This document shows, piece after piece, positions 16,805-25,601 of a DNA stretch of 64,000 nucleotides (the stretch's first letter is position 1; each line of letters starts with the position of its first letter). The notes under the pieces were generated by a model that saw only the letters and a list, made by a program, of their open reading frames with translations, ran no database searches and was not told where the DNA came from. The stretch lies in contig JAUICG010000022.1 in assembly GCA_030427485.1 (NCBI GenBank), positions 24,001 to 88,000 of the forward strand, in the 5' to 3' direction. Made by a program: the position numbers and the translations under genes. Source of the DNA: Gammaproteobacteria bacterium (lineage in GTDB: Bacteria > Pseudomonadota > Gammaproteobacteria > Pseudomonadales > Halieaceae).

Positions 16805-17134
16805 TCAGTCCTGGTTCCGGTCGGAGATAAGGTCGTACTGCTTCAGTTTCTTGCGCAGCGTGCCGCGGTTCAGGCCCAGCATGATCGACGCGCGGGTCTG
16901 GTTGTTGCGGGTGTACGCCATGATTTCCGCCAGCAGGGGTGCTTCGACTTCCGCGAGGACCATCTGGTATACGTCGCTGGACAGTTGCCCGTCCAACTGC
17001 TCCAGGTACTCGCGCACTGCCGTGGTCACGGCCTCGCGCAGACTGCTGGACTGGTGCGCGGTTGCCGCGGAAATGTCATTGGCGGCGCTCAGTTCTCCCG
17101 CCGTCGTGTGTTGTAGGGAATCGGCCCTGATCAT
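16805..17134 (-). CDS. fis: DNA-binding protein Fis
   Basis: Nucleoid-associated protein that bends DNA and activates rRNA promoters. The 109-aa product has the flexible N-terminal arm and the C-terminal helix-turn-helix (NNQTRASIMLGLNRGTLRKKLKQYDL), the region nearly invariant in gammaproteobacteria; it is about 11 residues longer than E. coli Fis at the N-terminus. The ATG overlaps the dusB stop (ATGA). The dusB-fis order is conserved through Gammaproteobacteria. A Fis-responsive rrn promoter may be the one at 63781-63808 (inference). Confidence 0.96.
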   Translation of the reverse strand: MIRADSLQHTTAGELSAANDISAATAHQSSSLREAVTTAVREYLEQLDGQLSSDVYQMVLAEVEAPLLAEIMAYTRNNQTRASIMLGLNRGTLRKKLKQYDLISDRNQD

Positions 17135-18117
17135 GCTGCTAGTTCCTTATTGAATTCGGTTTGTGACAGCTGGAGTATGAAGTGTAGCTGTTCCTGGGGA
17201 TGTGCAAGTCGATTGAACAGTTTTCGTTGCGCCAGTGCTCCGGTGCCGGCACCCAGGTACCAGCCGACGTGCTTGCGGGCGATGCGCACGCCCATGAAGT
17301 CGCCGTAAAACCGGTGCAGCTGCGCGACGTGGCGGTGGATAATCGCCAACTGCGCATCGTGCCCGGGGGCCGCCGGTGTCACGCCGGTTTCGAGGTGTGC
17401 GGCGATTTGTCCGCACAGCCAGGGCCTGCCCTGGGCCGCCCGGCCGATCATCACGCCGGCCGCGCCGGTGTGGGCGATCACGGCGGCCGCCTTCTGCGGG
17501 GAGTCGATATCGCCGTTGGCAAATACCGGCATCGAGGTACCCTCGACAATCCGTGCGATCGTGTCGTATTCCGCCTGCCCGCCGAAAGCGCACGCCCGGG
17601 TGCGGCCGTGCACCGCCAGTGCCGCCACCCCGGCATCCTCGGCAATGCGCGCGATTACTGGGCCGTTCCTCCGTGCGGGCGAGCTGCCCGTGCGAATCTT
17701 CAGCGTGACCGGTACATCCACCGCGGCGACGACGGCGCGCAGAATGGACTCCACCAGTGCCTCGTCAGCCAGCAGCGCGGACCCCGCCGCTTTGCGGCAC
17801 ACTTTTTTTGCCGGGCATCCCATGTTGATGTCGATAATCTGGGCGCCGCGCGCGACGTTGTACTGCGCGGCCGCGGCCATCTCCTGTGGGTCGCTGCCGG
17901 CGATCTGTACCGAGCGCGGTGCGATCTCCCCGTCGTGCTGGCTGCGCCACTGCGTCTTCGCTGAATCGCGCAGGCGCGGGTTGGCGCTGATCATTTCCGA
18001 CACCACCAGTCCGGCGCCGAACTCCGAACACAGTCGGCGAAACGGCAAATCGGAAACACCCGCCATCGGCGCCAGGGCGACGCGATTGGGCAAGGTGTAC
18101 GGTCCGATACTCAGCAT
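17131..18117 (-). CDS. dusB: tRNA-dihydrouridine synthase B
   Basis: FMN-dependent reductase that makes dihydrouridine in tRNA. The 328-aa TIM barrel begins with IGPYTLPNRVALAPMAGVSD and contains the catalytic-cysteine motif MGCPAKKVCRKAAGSALL, TLKIRTGS, VHGRTR and ANGDID. It is first in the dusB-fis-purH unit; the 99 nt before it (to prmA) must hold the fis-operon promoter, which I could not place confidently. Confidence 0.95.
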   Translation of the reverse strand: MLSIGPYTLPNRVALAPMAGVSDLPFRRLCSEFGAGLVVSEMISANPRLRDSAKTQWRSQHDGEIAPRSVQIAGSDPQEMAAAAQYNVARGAQIIDINMGCPAKKVCRKAAGSALLADEALVESILRAVVAAVDVPVTLKIRTGSSPARRNGPVIARIAEDAGVAALAVHGRTRACAFGGQAEYDTIARIVEGTSMPVFANGDIDSPQKAAAVIAHTGAAGVMIGRAAQGRPWLCGQIAAHLETGVTPAAPGHDAQLAIIHRHVAQLHRFYGDFMGVRIARKHVGWYLGAGTGALAQRKLFNRLAHPQEQLHFILQLSQTEFNKELAA

Positions 18118-18216
18118 TGAATCTCGTCGTGAAAGAGGCGGTGAAAAAGAGGCCGTATGATACTCGCTTGCGCGAAGGGGGGAAAGGAAAGAGACAAAAA
18201 AATGCGGTGACTCGTG

Positions 18217-19110
18217 CTAGCTGGCAGGAAGCGTTCCGCGCAGACAGACCCAGCCGTCCCGCTCCCCGACGATCGCAATGGACAGTCGATCGGCGTAGTG
18301 GTCGCACAGCGCCTGCGCCTGGTTTTGCAGCAGGCCGGAGAGCAGCAGCGTGCCGCCGGGTCGCAAGTAATTTACCAGCGTTGCGGAGAGTTCCATCAGG
18401 GGGCCGGCGAGGATATTTGCAATCACCAGCTCCGCCTGCCGCGCCCAGTGCCGCTGATCGACGCCTTCCGGCAGCACCACCGTCAGTTGCTCCCCCGCGA
18501 TGTGATTGCGCGTGGCGTTATCACGGCAGGCAGCCAGCGCCTGGGGGTCGTTGTCGACGCACAGTGCGCGTGCGGCGCCCAGCTTCAGGCCGGCGACCGC
18601 AAGGATGCCGGAGCCGCAGCCGTAATCGACGATGGTCTGGCCATCCAGCGACATGCCGGCCAGCTGCGCAAGGCACAGCGCGGTGGTGGGATGGGTGCCG
18701 GTGCCGAAGGCGAGCCCGGGGTCCAGCATCAGGTTCACGGCATCCGGGTCTGGCGGCTCCAGCCAGCTGGGGCACACCCACAGGCGCGCGCCAAACTGCA
18801 TCGGCTGGTAATGTTGCATCCACTCGCGCTCCCAGTCCTTGTCTTCCAGGATCTCGACGCGGGTGTTGCCGGTTTGCAGCAGGTGTTCGGGAAGGTCGCG
18901 CAGTACCCGCGCCATGTCGGTATCTGCGGGGTAGAGTCCGGTGATGCGTGTCAGGTTCCACAGCGGCGTTTCACCCACGCCGGGCTCCAGCAGGGGTTGA
19001 TCGGCGTTGTCCTCCAGGGTGACAGCCACGGCGCCGCCCGCGAGCAGGGCGTCTTCCCACTCGGCGATTTCCGCGCGCCGCGCGTCCGCCCGCAGTTGCA
19101 GCCACGTCAT
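18217..19110 (-). CDS. prmA: Ribosomal protein L11 methyltransferase
   Basis: SAM-dependent methyltransferase for L11. The 297-aa protein has the N-terminal L11-recognition domain (TWLQLRADARRAEIAEWEDALLAGGAVAVT... around residues 1-60) and a Rossmann domain with FGTGTHPTT, VDYGCGSGILA (SAM site) and the NPPY-like NILAGPL motif. It follows accC by 42 nt and is probably the last gene of aroQ-accBC-prmA. Confidence 0.95.
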   Translation of the reverse strand: MTWLQLRADARRAEIAEWEDALLAGGAVAVTLEDNADQPLLEPGVGETPLWNLTRITGLYPADTDMARVLRDLPEHLLQTGNTRVEILEDKDWEREWMQHYQPMQFGARLWVCPSWLEPPDPDAVNLMLDPGLAFGTGTHPTTALCLAQLAGMSLDGQTIVDYGCGSGILAVAGLKLGAARALCVDNDPQALAACRDNATRNHIAGEQLTVVLPEGVDQRHWARQAELVIANILAGPLMELSATLVNYLRPGGTLLLSGLLQNQAQALCDHYADRLSIAIVGERDGWVCLRGTLPAS

Positions 19111-19152
19111 TGCGGTGACTGCCGGGGCGGGTATTGCGCAGCGACCGCCGCG

Positions 19153-20499
19153 CTACTCTTGCAGGCGTTTTTCGAGATAGTGAATACTCACGCCGCCTTT
19201 CTGGAACTCGGGGTCGCGCGTCAGTTCCCGGTGCAGTTGCGTGTTGGTGCGGATGCCTTCCACCACCAACTCGTCCAGCGCCAGGCGCATTTTGGCCAGC
19301 GCAATGGTGCGGTCCTCGCCGTAGCAGATGATTTTGGCAATCAGTGAGTCGTAGTAGGGCGGCACGGTGTAGCCGTCATACAGGTGCGAGTCGACGCGCA
19401 CGCCCAGGCCGCCGGGCGCGTGAAAAGTGGTGACCTTGCCCGGGGAGGGCAGGAAGGTCCTGGGGTCCTCGGCATTGATGCGGCACTCAAACGCATGCCC
19501 GCGAAACGCGATGTCGCTTTGCGCCACGGACAGCGGCAGCCCGCTGGCGATACGCAGTTGTTCCTTGACGATGTCGAACCCCGTGATCATTTCAGTTACC
19601 GGGTGTTCCACCTGCACGCGGGTGTTCATCTCGATAAAGTAAAACCCGCCGTCCTCGTACAGGAACTCGAAGGTCCCGGCGCCGCGGTAGCCGAGGTCGA
19701 TGCAGGCCTTGATACAGGAATCGGCGACCGCATCGCGCACATCCTGCGGGATGCCGGGTGCGGGAGCTTCCTCCAGGACTTTCTGGTGGCGGCGTTGCAG
19801 GGAGCAGTCGCGGTCGCCGAGATGGATCGCGTTACCCTGGCCATCGGCCAGTACCTGTATTTCCACATGGCGGGGCCGTTGCAGAAACTTTTCCAGGTAG
19901 ACGACGTCGGAGCCGAACGCCGCGGCCGCCTCGGACCGCGTTACCTTGATCGAACTGAGCAGTTCATCTTCCTCGTGCACGACGCGCATGCCGCGTCCGC
20001 CGCCGCCAGCGGCCGCCTTGACAATAACGGGGTAACCGATACGGCGGGCTATCGCCAGCGTCTGCTCGTCGTCCGCGGTGATCGGCCCGTCGGAGCCGGG
20101 CACCGTGGGAACGCCGGCGTCCTTCATTGCCTGGATCGCGGACACCTTGTCACCCATCAGGCGGATGGTGTCGGCGGTGGGACCGATGAAAATGAAACCG
20201 CTTTTTTCCACCTGGTCGGCAAAATCGGCATTCTCGGCCAGGAAGCCGTAACCGGGGTGGATCGCGGTGGTCCGGGTAACTTCTGCGGCGCTGATTATCG
20301 CCGGCACATTGAGGTAGCTGTCGACGGATGGGGCGGGGCCGATACAGACGGCCTCATCCGCCAGCAGCACATGCTTGAGTTCGCGGTCTGCCTTGGAGTG
20401 TACGGCAACGGTCGGGATATCCAGCTCCTTGCAGGCCCGCAGCACGCGCAGCGCTATCTCACCGCGATTGGCGATGAGTACTTTTTCTAGAATGGGCAT
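19153..20499 (-). CDS. accC: Acetyl-CoA carboxylase, biotin carboxylase subunit
   Basis: Carboxylates the biotin on AccB at the expense of ATP, first half-reaction of fatty-acid synthesis. The 448-aa ATP-grasp protein has EKVLIANRGEIALRVLRAC, KAAAGGGGRGMR, the MNTRVQVEHPVTE catalytic segment and HAFECRINAEDP. Length is standard. It is 36 nt downstream of accB. Confidence 0.97.
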   Translation of the reverse strand: MPILEKVLIANRGEIALRVLRACKELDIPTVAVHSKADRELKHVLLADEAVCIGPAPSVDSYLNVPAIISAAEVTRTTAIHPGYGFLAENADFADQVEKSGFIFIGPTADTIRLMGDKVSAIQAMKDAGVPTVPGSDGPITADDEQTLAIARRIGYPVIVKAAAGGGGRGMRVVHEEDELLSSIKVTRSEAAAAFGSDVVYLEKFLQRPRHVEIQVLADGQGNAIHLGDRDCSLQRRHQKVLEEAPAPGIPQDVRDAVADSCIKACIDLGYRGAGTFEFLYEDGGFYFIEMNTRVQVEHPVTEMITGFDIVKEQLRIASGLPLSVAQSDIAFRGHAFECRINAEDPRTFLPSPGKVTTFHAPGGLGVRVDSHLYDGYTVPPYYDSLIAKIICYGEDRTIALAKMRLALDELVVEGIRTNTQLHRELTRDPEFQKGGVSIHYLEKRLQE

Positions 20500-20535
20500 G
20501 CGGTGATCCTCGGTTCGTCTCGGGCTGAACTGCGC

Positions 20536-21000
20536 TTACACAATGGAGAACAGCGGCTGGTCAAATTCGACCGCTTGCCCATTCTCAACCAGGATGGCGC
20601 CGATCTTGCCGGACTTGTCGGCCTCGATCTGGTTCATCATTTTCATCGCTTCCACGATGCAGATGACGTCGCCGACATTGACCGCCTGCCCCACTTCCAC
20701 AAACGGCGGAGAACTGGGCGAGGGAGAGCGGTAAAAAGTGCCGACCATCGGTGAGTTGACCTGGTGTCCGACGGGGCTCGGCGCCGCCGGCGGCGCGGCC
20801 GGCTCGGCAGCGGGCGCCGGCGCCGGTGCCGGCGCTGCCGGGGGCGCGGCGTAAACGGGTGCCGCCTGGCTGGCCATCGACAGCGCTGCGGCGCTATTGC
20901 GGCTGATGCGAACGGACTCCTCGCCCTCCCTGATTTCGATTTCGTCGATGTTGGACTCTTCCAGCAATTCGATCAGTTTTTTTACCTTGCGAATGTCCAT
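20536..21000 (-). CDS. accB: Acetyl-CoA carboxylase biotin carboxyl carrier protein
   Basis: Biotin carrier of acetyl-CoA carboxylase. The 154-aa product starts MDIRKVKKLIELLEES, has a long Ala/Pro-rich linker (residues about 50-78, made almost only of A and P), and the biotinyl domain with the target lysine in EAMKMMNQI. It lies between aroQ and accC in the classical order. Confidence 0.97.
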   Translation of the reverse strand: MDIRKVKKLIELLEESNIDEIEIREGEESVRISRNSAAALSMASQAAPVYAAPPAAPAPAPAPAAEPAAPPAAPSPVGHQVNSPMVGTFYRSPSPSSPPFVEVGQAVNVGDVICIVEAMKMMNQIEADKSGKIGAILVENGQAVEFDQPLFSIV

Positions 21001-21022
21001 AGTGCGGTCTCGTTAAGAATGA

Positions 21023-21466
21023 TTACGGTTGTTCCAACTGGTTGAGCGCGGCTTGCAGGCCCAACTCATAGCCCTGTGCCCCCAGTCCACAAATCACACC
21101 CCGCGCCAGGTCGGAAAAATAGGAGCGCTGCCGGAAGTCTTCCCTGGCATGGGTGTTGGACAGGTGAATTTCAATAAACGGAATGCCCACTGCGGCGAAC
21201 GCGTCACGCAGCGCGACACTGGTGTGGGTGAAGGCGGCGGGATTGATCAGGATGAAATCGACGCCATCGCGTCGCGCGGCCTGCACGCGTGCCACCAGTT
21301 CGTGCTCCGCGTTGCTTTGCAGGTGCAGCAGTTGATGTCCCCGCGCCTGCGCGAGCTGCGCCAGGTGCTGATTGATGTCGGCCAGGGTGGTGCTTCCGTA
21401 GATGTGGGGCTCGCGCTCTCCCAGCAGATTGAGGTTGGGGCCGTGTAATACAAGAATGGTCGCCAA
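21023..21466 (-). CDS. aroQ: 3-dehydroquinate dehydratase, type II
   Basis: Dehydrates 3-dehydroquinate in the shikimate pathway, upstream of chorismate for TrpE. The 147-aa product has LHGPNLNLLGEREPHIYG, the NPAAFTHTSVALRDA loop, EIHLSNTHARE and GLGAQGYELGL, all type II signatures. It is first in an aroQ-accB-accC-prmA transcription unit. Confidence 0.96.
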   Translation of the reverse strand: MATILVLHGPNLNLLGEREPHIYGSTTLADINQHLAQLAQARGHQLLHLQSNAEHELVARVQAARRDGVDFILINPAAFTHTSVALRDAFAAVGIPFIEIHLSNTHAREDFRQRSYFSDLARGVICGLGAQGYELGLQAALNQLEQP

Positions 21467-21563
21467 TTGGATGGCACTCCCCGCTGGTGCACGATGAGCC
21501 CGAATTCTCGCTGAAATATGCGGAGCTGTCCACGACTATCCATCAGTTTGTGAATTTTGGCTG

Positions 21564-21588
21564 ATTATAGCGGCTTTATTGCAGAAGT
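21564..21588 (-). promoter_or_regulatory. Likely promoter for aroQ-accBC-prmA
   Basis: On the minus strand a consensus -10 TATAAT (21564-21569) stands about 100 nt upstream of aroQ. A TTGCTA about 19 nt further upstream is a possible but poorly spaced -35. The long A+T-rich leader has no other feature I can identify. Confidence 0.45.
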
Positions 21589-21663
21589 TAGCAAGATTTA
21601 GGCGTTGCCGGGCAGTGCCGGATCGAGGTGTGGGTGGGTCGGCGTCGTGTTGCTAAAATTGCG

Positions 21664-23436
21664 CTATTGCAGGGTATATGTCTTGAACGTGGCGGCAAAA
21701 TCCGGATTCTTGTCAGAAATGGCTTGCAGCGCGTCCAGCACAGTCTGCCGGGTCAATACCTGCGGCAGGATGATCGGAGGTTTCCCGGCGTCCGGTGCAT
21801 AGGCCAGGTACAGCGGTATGCCGTTGCGGCCGTGTTTCTTCAGCAGTGCGGCAATGTCGGCGTCCTGGTTGGTCCAGTCCGCGACCATGTACACCACGCC
21901 GTGGTCGGCGAACGCCTGCACCATGTCATCGGTCAGTAACACTGCGGTTTCATTGGCAATGCAGGTGATACACCAGTCCGCCGTGACGTCGACAAACACC
22001 GGGTTACCGGCCGCACGCAGCGCCGCGACCTGTTCCTCCGACCAGGCGACATGCCCGCTGGCGAGCCGCGCGGCGTTGCGGCCGGTGTCGTCCAGTCCGC
22101 GCAGCGAGCCCAGGCCGGCGGCGATGAGCAGGCAGGTCAGGGCCAGGATGCGCCGCGCGCGGCTGTCATTCCACAACCAGAGCCCCAGCGCCAGGACGAG
22201 TGCGCCGCCCAGGGCGGCCGTCATGGTATTTATGCCTGTCTGCCTGCCGGCCACCCAGAACAGCCAGAGCGCGGTGGCATAGAGCGGGAACGCGAGGAAT
22301 TGCTTCAGGGTTTCCATCCATGCACCCGGTTTCGGCATCAGTGCGCGGGCCGCGCCACTGTAGCTGAACAGCAGCAGGGGAGCTGCCATGCCCGCGCCCA
22401 GCGCGGCGAATACCAGCAGGCCGATATGCGGCGGCTGGCTGGCGGCAAAGCCCAGCGCGGTTCCCATGAACGGCGCGGTGCACGGGCTGGCGACAACGAC
22501 GGCGAGCACACCGGTGAAAAAACTGCCGCTCAGCCCGCCGCGGCTGGCCAGCCCGCTGCCGGCATTCATCAGATTGCCGCCCAGGGTGACCACACCCGAG
22601 AGGGACAGGCCCATTGCGATGAACAGGTAGGCCAGCCCGATCACGAAGCCGGGTGACTGCAGTTGGAAGCCCCAGCCAATGGCGCTCCCTGCCTGTTGCA
22701 GGATGATGAGCAGGCCCGCTACCAGCACGAAGCTGGTGATGACGCCGGCGGTGTAGAGCCAGCTGTGTAAATGGCGGTCGTGGTCTGTGCTGCGTGCGAA
22801 ACTGAGCACCTTCAGTGACAGGATCGGGAACACGCAGGGCATCAGGTTGAGAATGGCGCCGCCGAGGAAGGCCAGTGCCAGCATCATCAGCAGGCTCTCG
22901 CCGCCGTCCGTCTGGCTCGGCGACTGCATTAGCGGCGCCGGCCGCTTGGCGGCGGGCGGGGCGATGGCGGTCACCGAGCCGCTGTTGAAATCCAGCTCGA
23001 AGAACTGCTTGTGCGGGGGATAGCACAGCCCGGCATCGGCGCAACCCTGGGAGGTCGCGGCCAGGGTGGCCACCGCTGTGGCGCGCTGCAGCTCCAGGGT
23101 GACATCGGCGCTGTGGTAGTGAATATACACCTCGCCGAAATACTCATCGTTGTGCAGCAGCCCTTCGGGCAGTTCACTCTGCACTTCGATATCGCCCTCG
23201 GCGTCCGCCAGCGCGAATGCGAATCGGTGTTGGTACAGGTAGTAGCCGGGGGTGATTTCCCAGTGCAGCAGGACGCGCCGCTCGTCGAGAATCTCCACGG
23301 TCAGCTGGTAGGCCTCCTCCACCGGGAGAAATTCCGGCGCGGAGCCGCCCAGCACCGTGCGCTCCGTGTCGCCAAACCCCTGCGCGAAACAAAAACTGCT
23401 GGCCAGTACCAGCAGGGTCGCGAGCAGTGCACGCAT
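21664..23436 (-). CDS. dsbD: Thiol:disulfide interchange protein DsbD
   Basis: Carries reducing equivalents from cytoplasmic thioredoxin to periplasmic DsbC/CcmG partners. The 590-aa product has a signal peptide, an N-terminal alpha domain with GCADAGLCYPP cysteines (near 130-138), eight transmembrane helices with the paired cysteines in LMPCVFPILSLK and ASPCTAPFMG, and a C-terminal thioredoxin-like domain with DVTADWCITC. Gene order dsbD-aroQ-accB matches Pseudomonas. Confidence 0.95.
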   Translation of the reverse strand: MRALLATLLVLASSFCFAQGFGDTERTVLGGSAPEFLPVEEAYQLTVEILDERRVLLHWEITPGYYLYQHRFAFALADAEGDIEVQSELPEGLLHNDEYFGEVYIHYHSADVTLELQRATAVATLAATSQGCADAGLCYPPHKQFFELDFNSGSVTAIAPPAAKRPAPLMQSPSQTDGGESLLMMLALAFLGGAILNLMPCVFPILSLKVLSFARSTDHDRHLHSWLYTAGVITSFVLVAGLLIILQQAGSAIGWGFQLQSPGFVIGLAYLFIAMGLSLSGVVTLGGNLMNAGSGLASRGGLSGSFFTGVLAVVVASPCTAPFMGTALGFAASQPPHIGLLVFAALGAGMAAPLLLFSYSGAARALMPKPGAWMETLKQFLAFPLYATALWLFWVAGRQTGINTMTAALGGALVLALGLWLWNDSRARRILALTCLLIAAGLGSLRGLDDTGRNAARLASGHVAWSEEQVAALRAAGNPVFVDVTADWCITCIANETAVLLTDDMVQAFADHGVVYMVADWTNQDADIAALLKKHGRNGIPLYLAYAPDAGKPPIILPQVLTRQTVLDALQAISDKNPDFAATFKTYTLQ

Positions 23437-23601
23437 ATCAATCCCTCAATGAAAGCAGCGCCGTGTACCGCGCAGTGTTTGGGGCCGAATTGTACCAAGA
23501 CTTTGCAGAGGTCGCGAAGTGAGGCGGGACCAACGTCTGCGCGGATGGTACACTGCTATGACGCCCGCGCGGCGCATTAGTTTCCCGACTGGAGTTCGAA
23601 T

Positions 23602-24081
23602 GTGAACAAATCATGGATGGTGGCATTGGCCGCCGGTCTCTGCCCCCTGGTCCCTGCCGTTGCCGGGGACGTATCGCTGGAGTTTGACAATGTCTGGGTC
23701 AGGGCGATGCCGCCGTTCCAGCCCAATTCCGCCGGGTATTTCACGCTGACCAATCGCGGTGAGTCCGCGGTGGCCATCGTCAGCGCCAGTTCCAATGTGG
23801 CGGAGTCGGTGGAAATGCACACCACGCGGGAAGTCGACGGACTGATGCGGATGGAGAAATTACAGGGTCTTGCCGTGGCTCCGGGGGAGCGGGTGGAGTT
23901 TACCCCCGGCGGCAAACATTTGATGTTATTCGGGCTGGCGTTTAGGCTGGTACCTGGCGACGACGTGGAAATATGCCTGCAACTGATCACCGACGAGGAG
24001 GTATGTACCGACGCCGAAGTCCGTATGGACGGGGGTACCCCTGACTCGCAGGATCACCAACATCACCATTCGACAGAGTAA
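23602..24081 (+). CDS. Periplasmic copper chaperone PCu(A)C (DUF461)
   Basis: A 159-aa secreted protein: signal peptide (MNKSWMVALAAGLCPLVPAVAG), then the PCu(A)C cupredoxin-like domain with the copper ligands spread over VEMHTT, LMRMEKL and KHLMLFGL (the H-M...H-M pattern). The C-terminus is a His-rich tail (QDHQHHH) that may also bind metal. Family members deliver Cu(I) to the CuA site of cytochrome oxidase. GTG start at 23602 with GGAG 7 nt upstream. It is divergent from dsbD, which reduces periplasmic thiols. Confidence 0.88.
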   Translation: MNKSWMVALAAGLCPLVPAVAGDVSLEFDNVWVRAMPPFQPNSAGYFTLTNRGESAVAIVSASSNVAESVEMHTTREVDGLMRMEKLQGLAVAPGERVEFTPGGKHLMLFGLAFRLVPGDDVEICLQLITDEEVCTDAEVRMDGGTPDSQDHQHHHSTE

Positions 24082-24085
24082 TAGC

Positions 24086-25111
24086 ATGAATAGATTCGCA
24101 GATACCTCCTCCCCCTGGCTCAAGGTCGTGGGCACCGTGCTCGGCGTTTACCTGCTGGGAGCCGTGCTGCTCGGTATGTACTGGAGTATTGCGCCGGAGC
24201 CCTTCAATGTGCGCGCCAATGCGCGCGCGCTGAACGCCGCCGAGGGGTTGGAGGTCGGCCCCAAGGCCAAGCTGGTCACCGGCTCGGTGACCATGGGCGC
24301 CCTGATCGGCGTGATGGAAACGCTGCTGGATAAACCGGGCGGCTTTACGCACAACGACAGGTTTCCGCCCGGCGTGTGGCTGGACAATATGCCGAACTGG
24401 GAATACGGCGCGCTGATCCAGGTGCGCGACCTCTCGCGCGCGATGCGCGAGGTGTTCAGTCGTTCTCAGTCGCAGTCCAAGGAAGATGTCGACCTCGTGG
24501 AGATGGAGCCGCGTTTCAACTTCAATTCGGATAGCTGGGTGCTGCCGTCCTCCGAGTCCGAATACCGCGAGGGCCTGAAATTCGCGAAGAAATACTACGT
24601 TCGCCTGTACGACGAAAAAGCCAGCGGCGCGCAATTTTACGCGCGCGCGGACAACCTGCGCTACTGGCTGTCCACGGTCGACAGCCGGCTCGGAAGTCTT
24701 TCACAACGGCTGAGCGCCAGCGTCGGCCAGTTGCGGTTGAATACGGACCTGGCCGGCGATACGGCGGCCAAACAGTCGACCAAGGCTCCGATGGAGCAGG
24801 TCGTGCGCACACCGTGGACCGAGATCGATGATGTGTTTTACGAGGCGCGGGGCACGGCCTGGGCGCTGATCGAGTTTCTGAAGGCGGTGGAAATTGATTT
24901 CGCCGATGTGCTGCGCAAAAAGAACGCCCAGGTGAGCCTCAGGCAGATCATTCGCGAACTGGAGGGCACCCAGGAAACCCTGTGGAGCCCGATAGTGCTT
25001 AACGGCAGCGGCTTCGGCCCGCTGGCCAATCACTCGCTGGTGATGGCGTCGTATCTCAGTCGCGCCAATTCCGCGATCATTGATCTGCGTGATTTGCTGG
25101 CGCAGGGATAG
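24086..25111 (+). CDS. DUF2333 family inner-membrane protein
   Basis: A 341-aa protein of the proteobacterial DUF2333 family. One N-terminal transmembrane helix (residues about 12-32) is followed by a long, mostly helical periplasmic region containing GGFTHNDRFPPGVWLDNMPNWEYG and a C-terminal GSGFGPLANHSLVMASYLSRANSAI segment. Function is unknown. It starts 4 nt after the copper chaperone and is probably co-transcribed. It converges with the pentapeptide gene, 9 nt apart. Confidence 0.75.
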   Translation: MNRFADTSSPWLKVVGTVLGVYLLGAVLLGMYWSIAPEPFNVRANARALNAAEGLEVGPKAKLVTGSVTMGALIGVMETLLDKPGGFTHNDRFPPGVWLDNMPNWEYGALIQVRDLSRAMREVFSRSQSQSKEDVDLVEMEPRFNFNSDSWVLPSSESEYREGLKFAKKYYVRLYDEKASGAQFYARADNLRYWLSTVDSRLGSLSQRLSASVGQLRLNTDLAGDTAAKQSTKAPMEQVVRTPWTEIDDVFYEARGTAWALIEFLKAVEIDFADVLRKKNAQVSLRQIIRELEGTQETLWSPIVLNGSGFGPLANHSLVMASYLSRANSAIIDLRDLLAQG

Positions 25112-25120
25112 GGGGGCAAC

Positions 25121-25465
25121 TCAGTCGTTGCTATAGCGCAGGCGGGTGCCGGTTTCGAGTGAGAGGCGGATTTCCTGCGCGCTCAATGCCGTGGGAAAAT
25201 AGGTGCCCGACAACTTGGCGTCGAGCAGGCTGGCGCCCTCCAGGTTGGTGTTGCGAAAATCGATTCCGCTGAGATCGGCATTGCGAAAATAGGAATTGCT
25301 GAAGTCCAGTCCCGCCGCATTCATGTTCCGCAGGTCGCGCCCGCGATAGTCGCCGTTCTTTAGTTCGTCGGTATCCAGCTCGTCGCGTTGCTCGTTGAAT
25401 GCCTTGATATTTTCGGTGCGCAGCAACTGGTATAAAGGATCTTGCTTGATAACGGGCTTGTCCAT
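25121..25465 (-). CDS. Pentapeptide-repeat protein
   Basis: A 114-aa protein with about eight pentapeptide units of the A(D/N)LXX type between residues 45 and 90 (for example ADLSG, TNLEG, ASLLD, AKLSG), predicting a short right-handed quadrilateral helix. No signal peptide. Too short for a Qnr-like gyrase mimic; role unknown. Confidence 0.7.
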   Translation of the reverse strand: MDKPVIKQDPLYQLLRTENIKAFNEQRDELDTDELKNGDYRGRDLRNMNAAGLDFSNSYFRNADLSGIDFRNTNLEGASLLDAKLSGTYFPTALSAQEIRLSLETGTRLRYSND

Positions 25466-25601
25466 TGGCTTACCTTACCTGTGATTGTCGGGTCCGGTCA
25501 CTACCGGGTAGTGTGGCGCCCCCTGCGCCTGGCTGTCGGGATATAGCTTAAGCCACCCGGGCAGCCAAGCCCAGCCCCCTGCGCCAGACTGGAGTTGGAG
25601 T

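Noticed and set aside
15226..16830. 534-codon plus-strand ORF opposite purH
   Set aside because: Shadow of purH, which has all PurH motifs at normal length.
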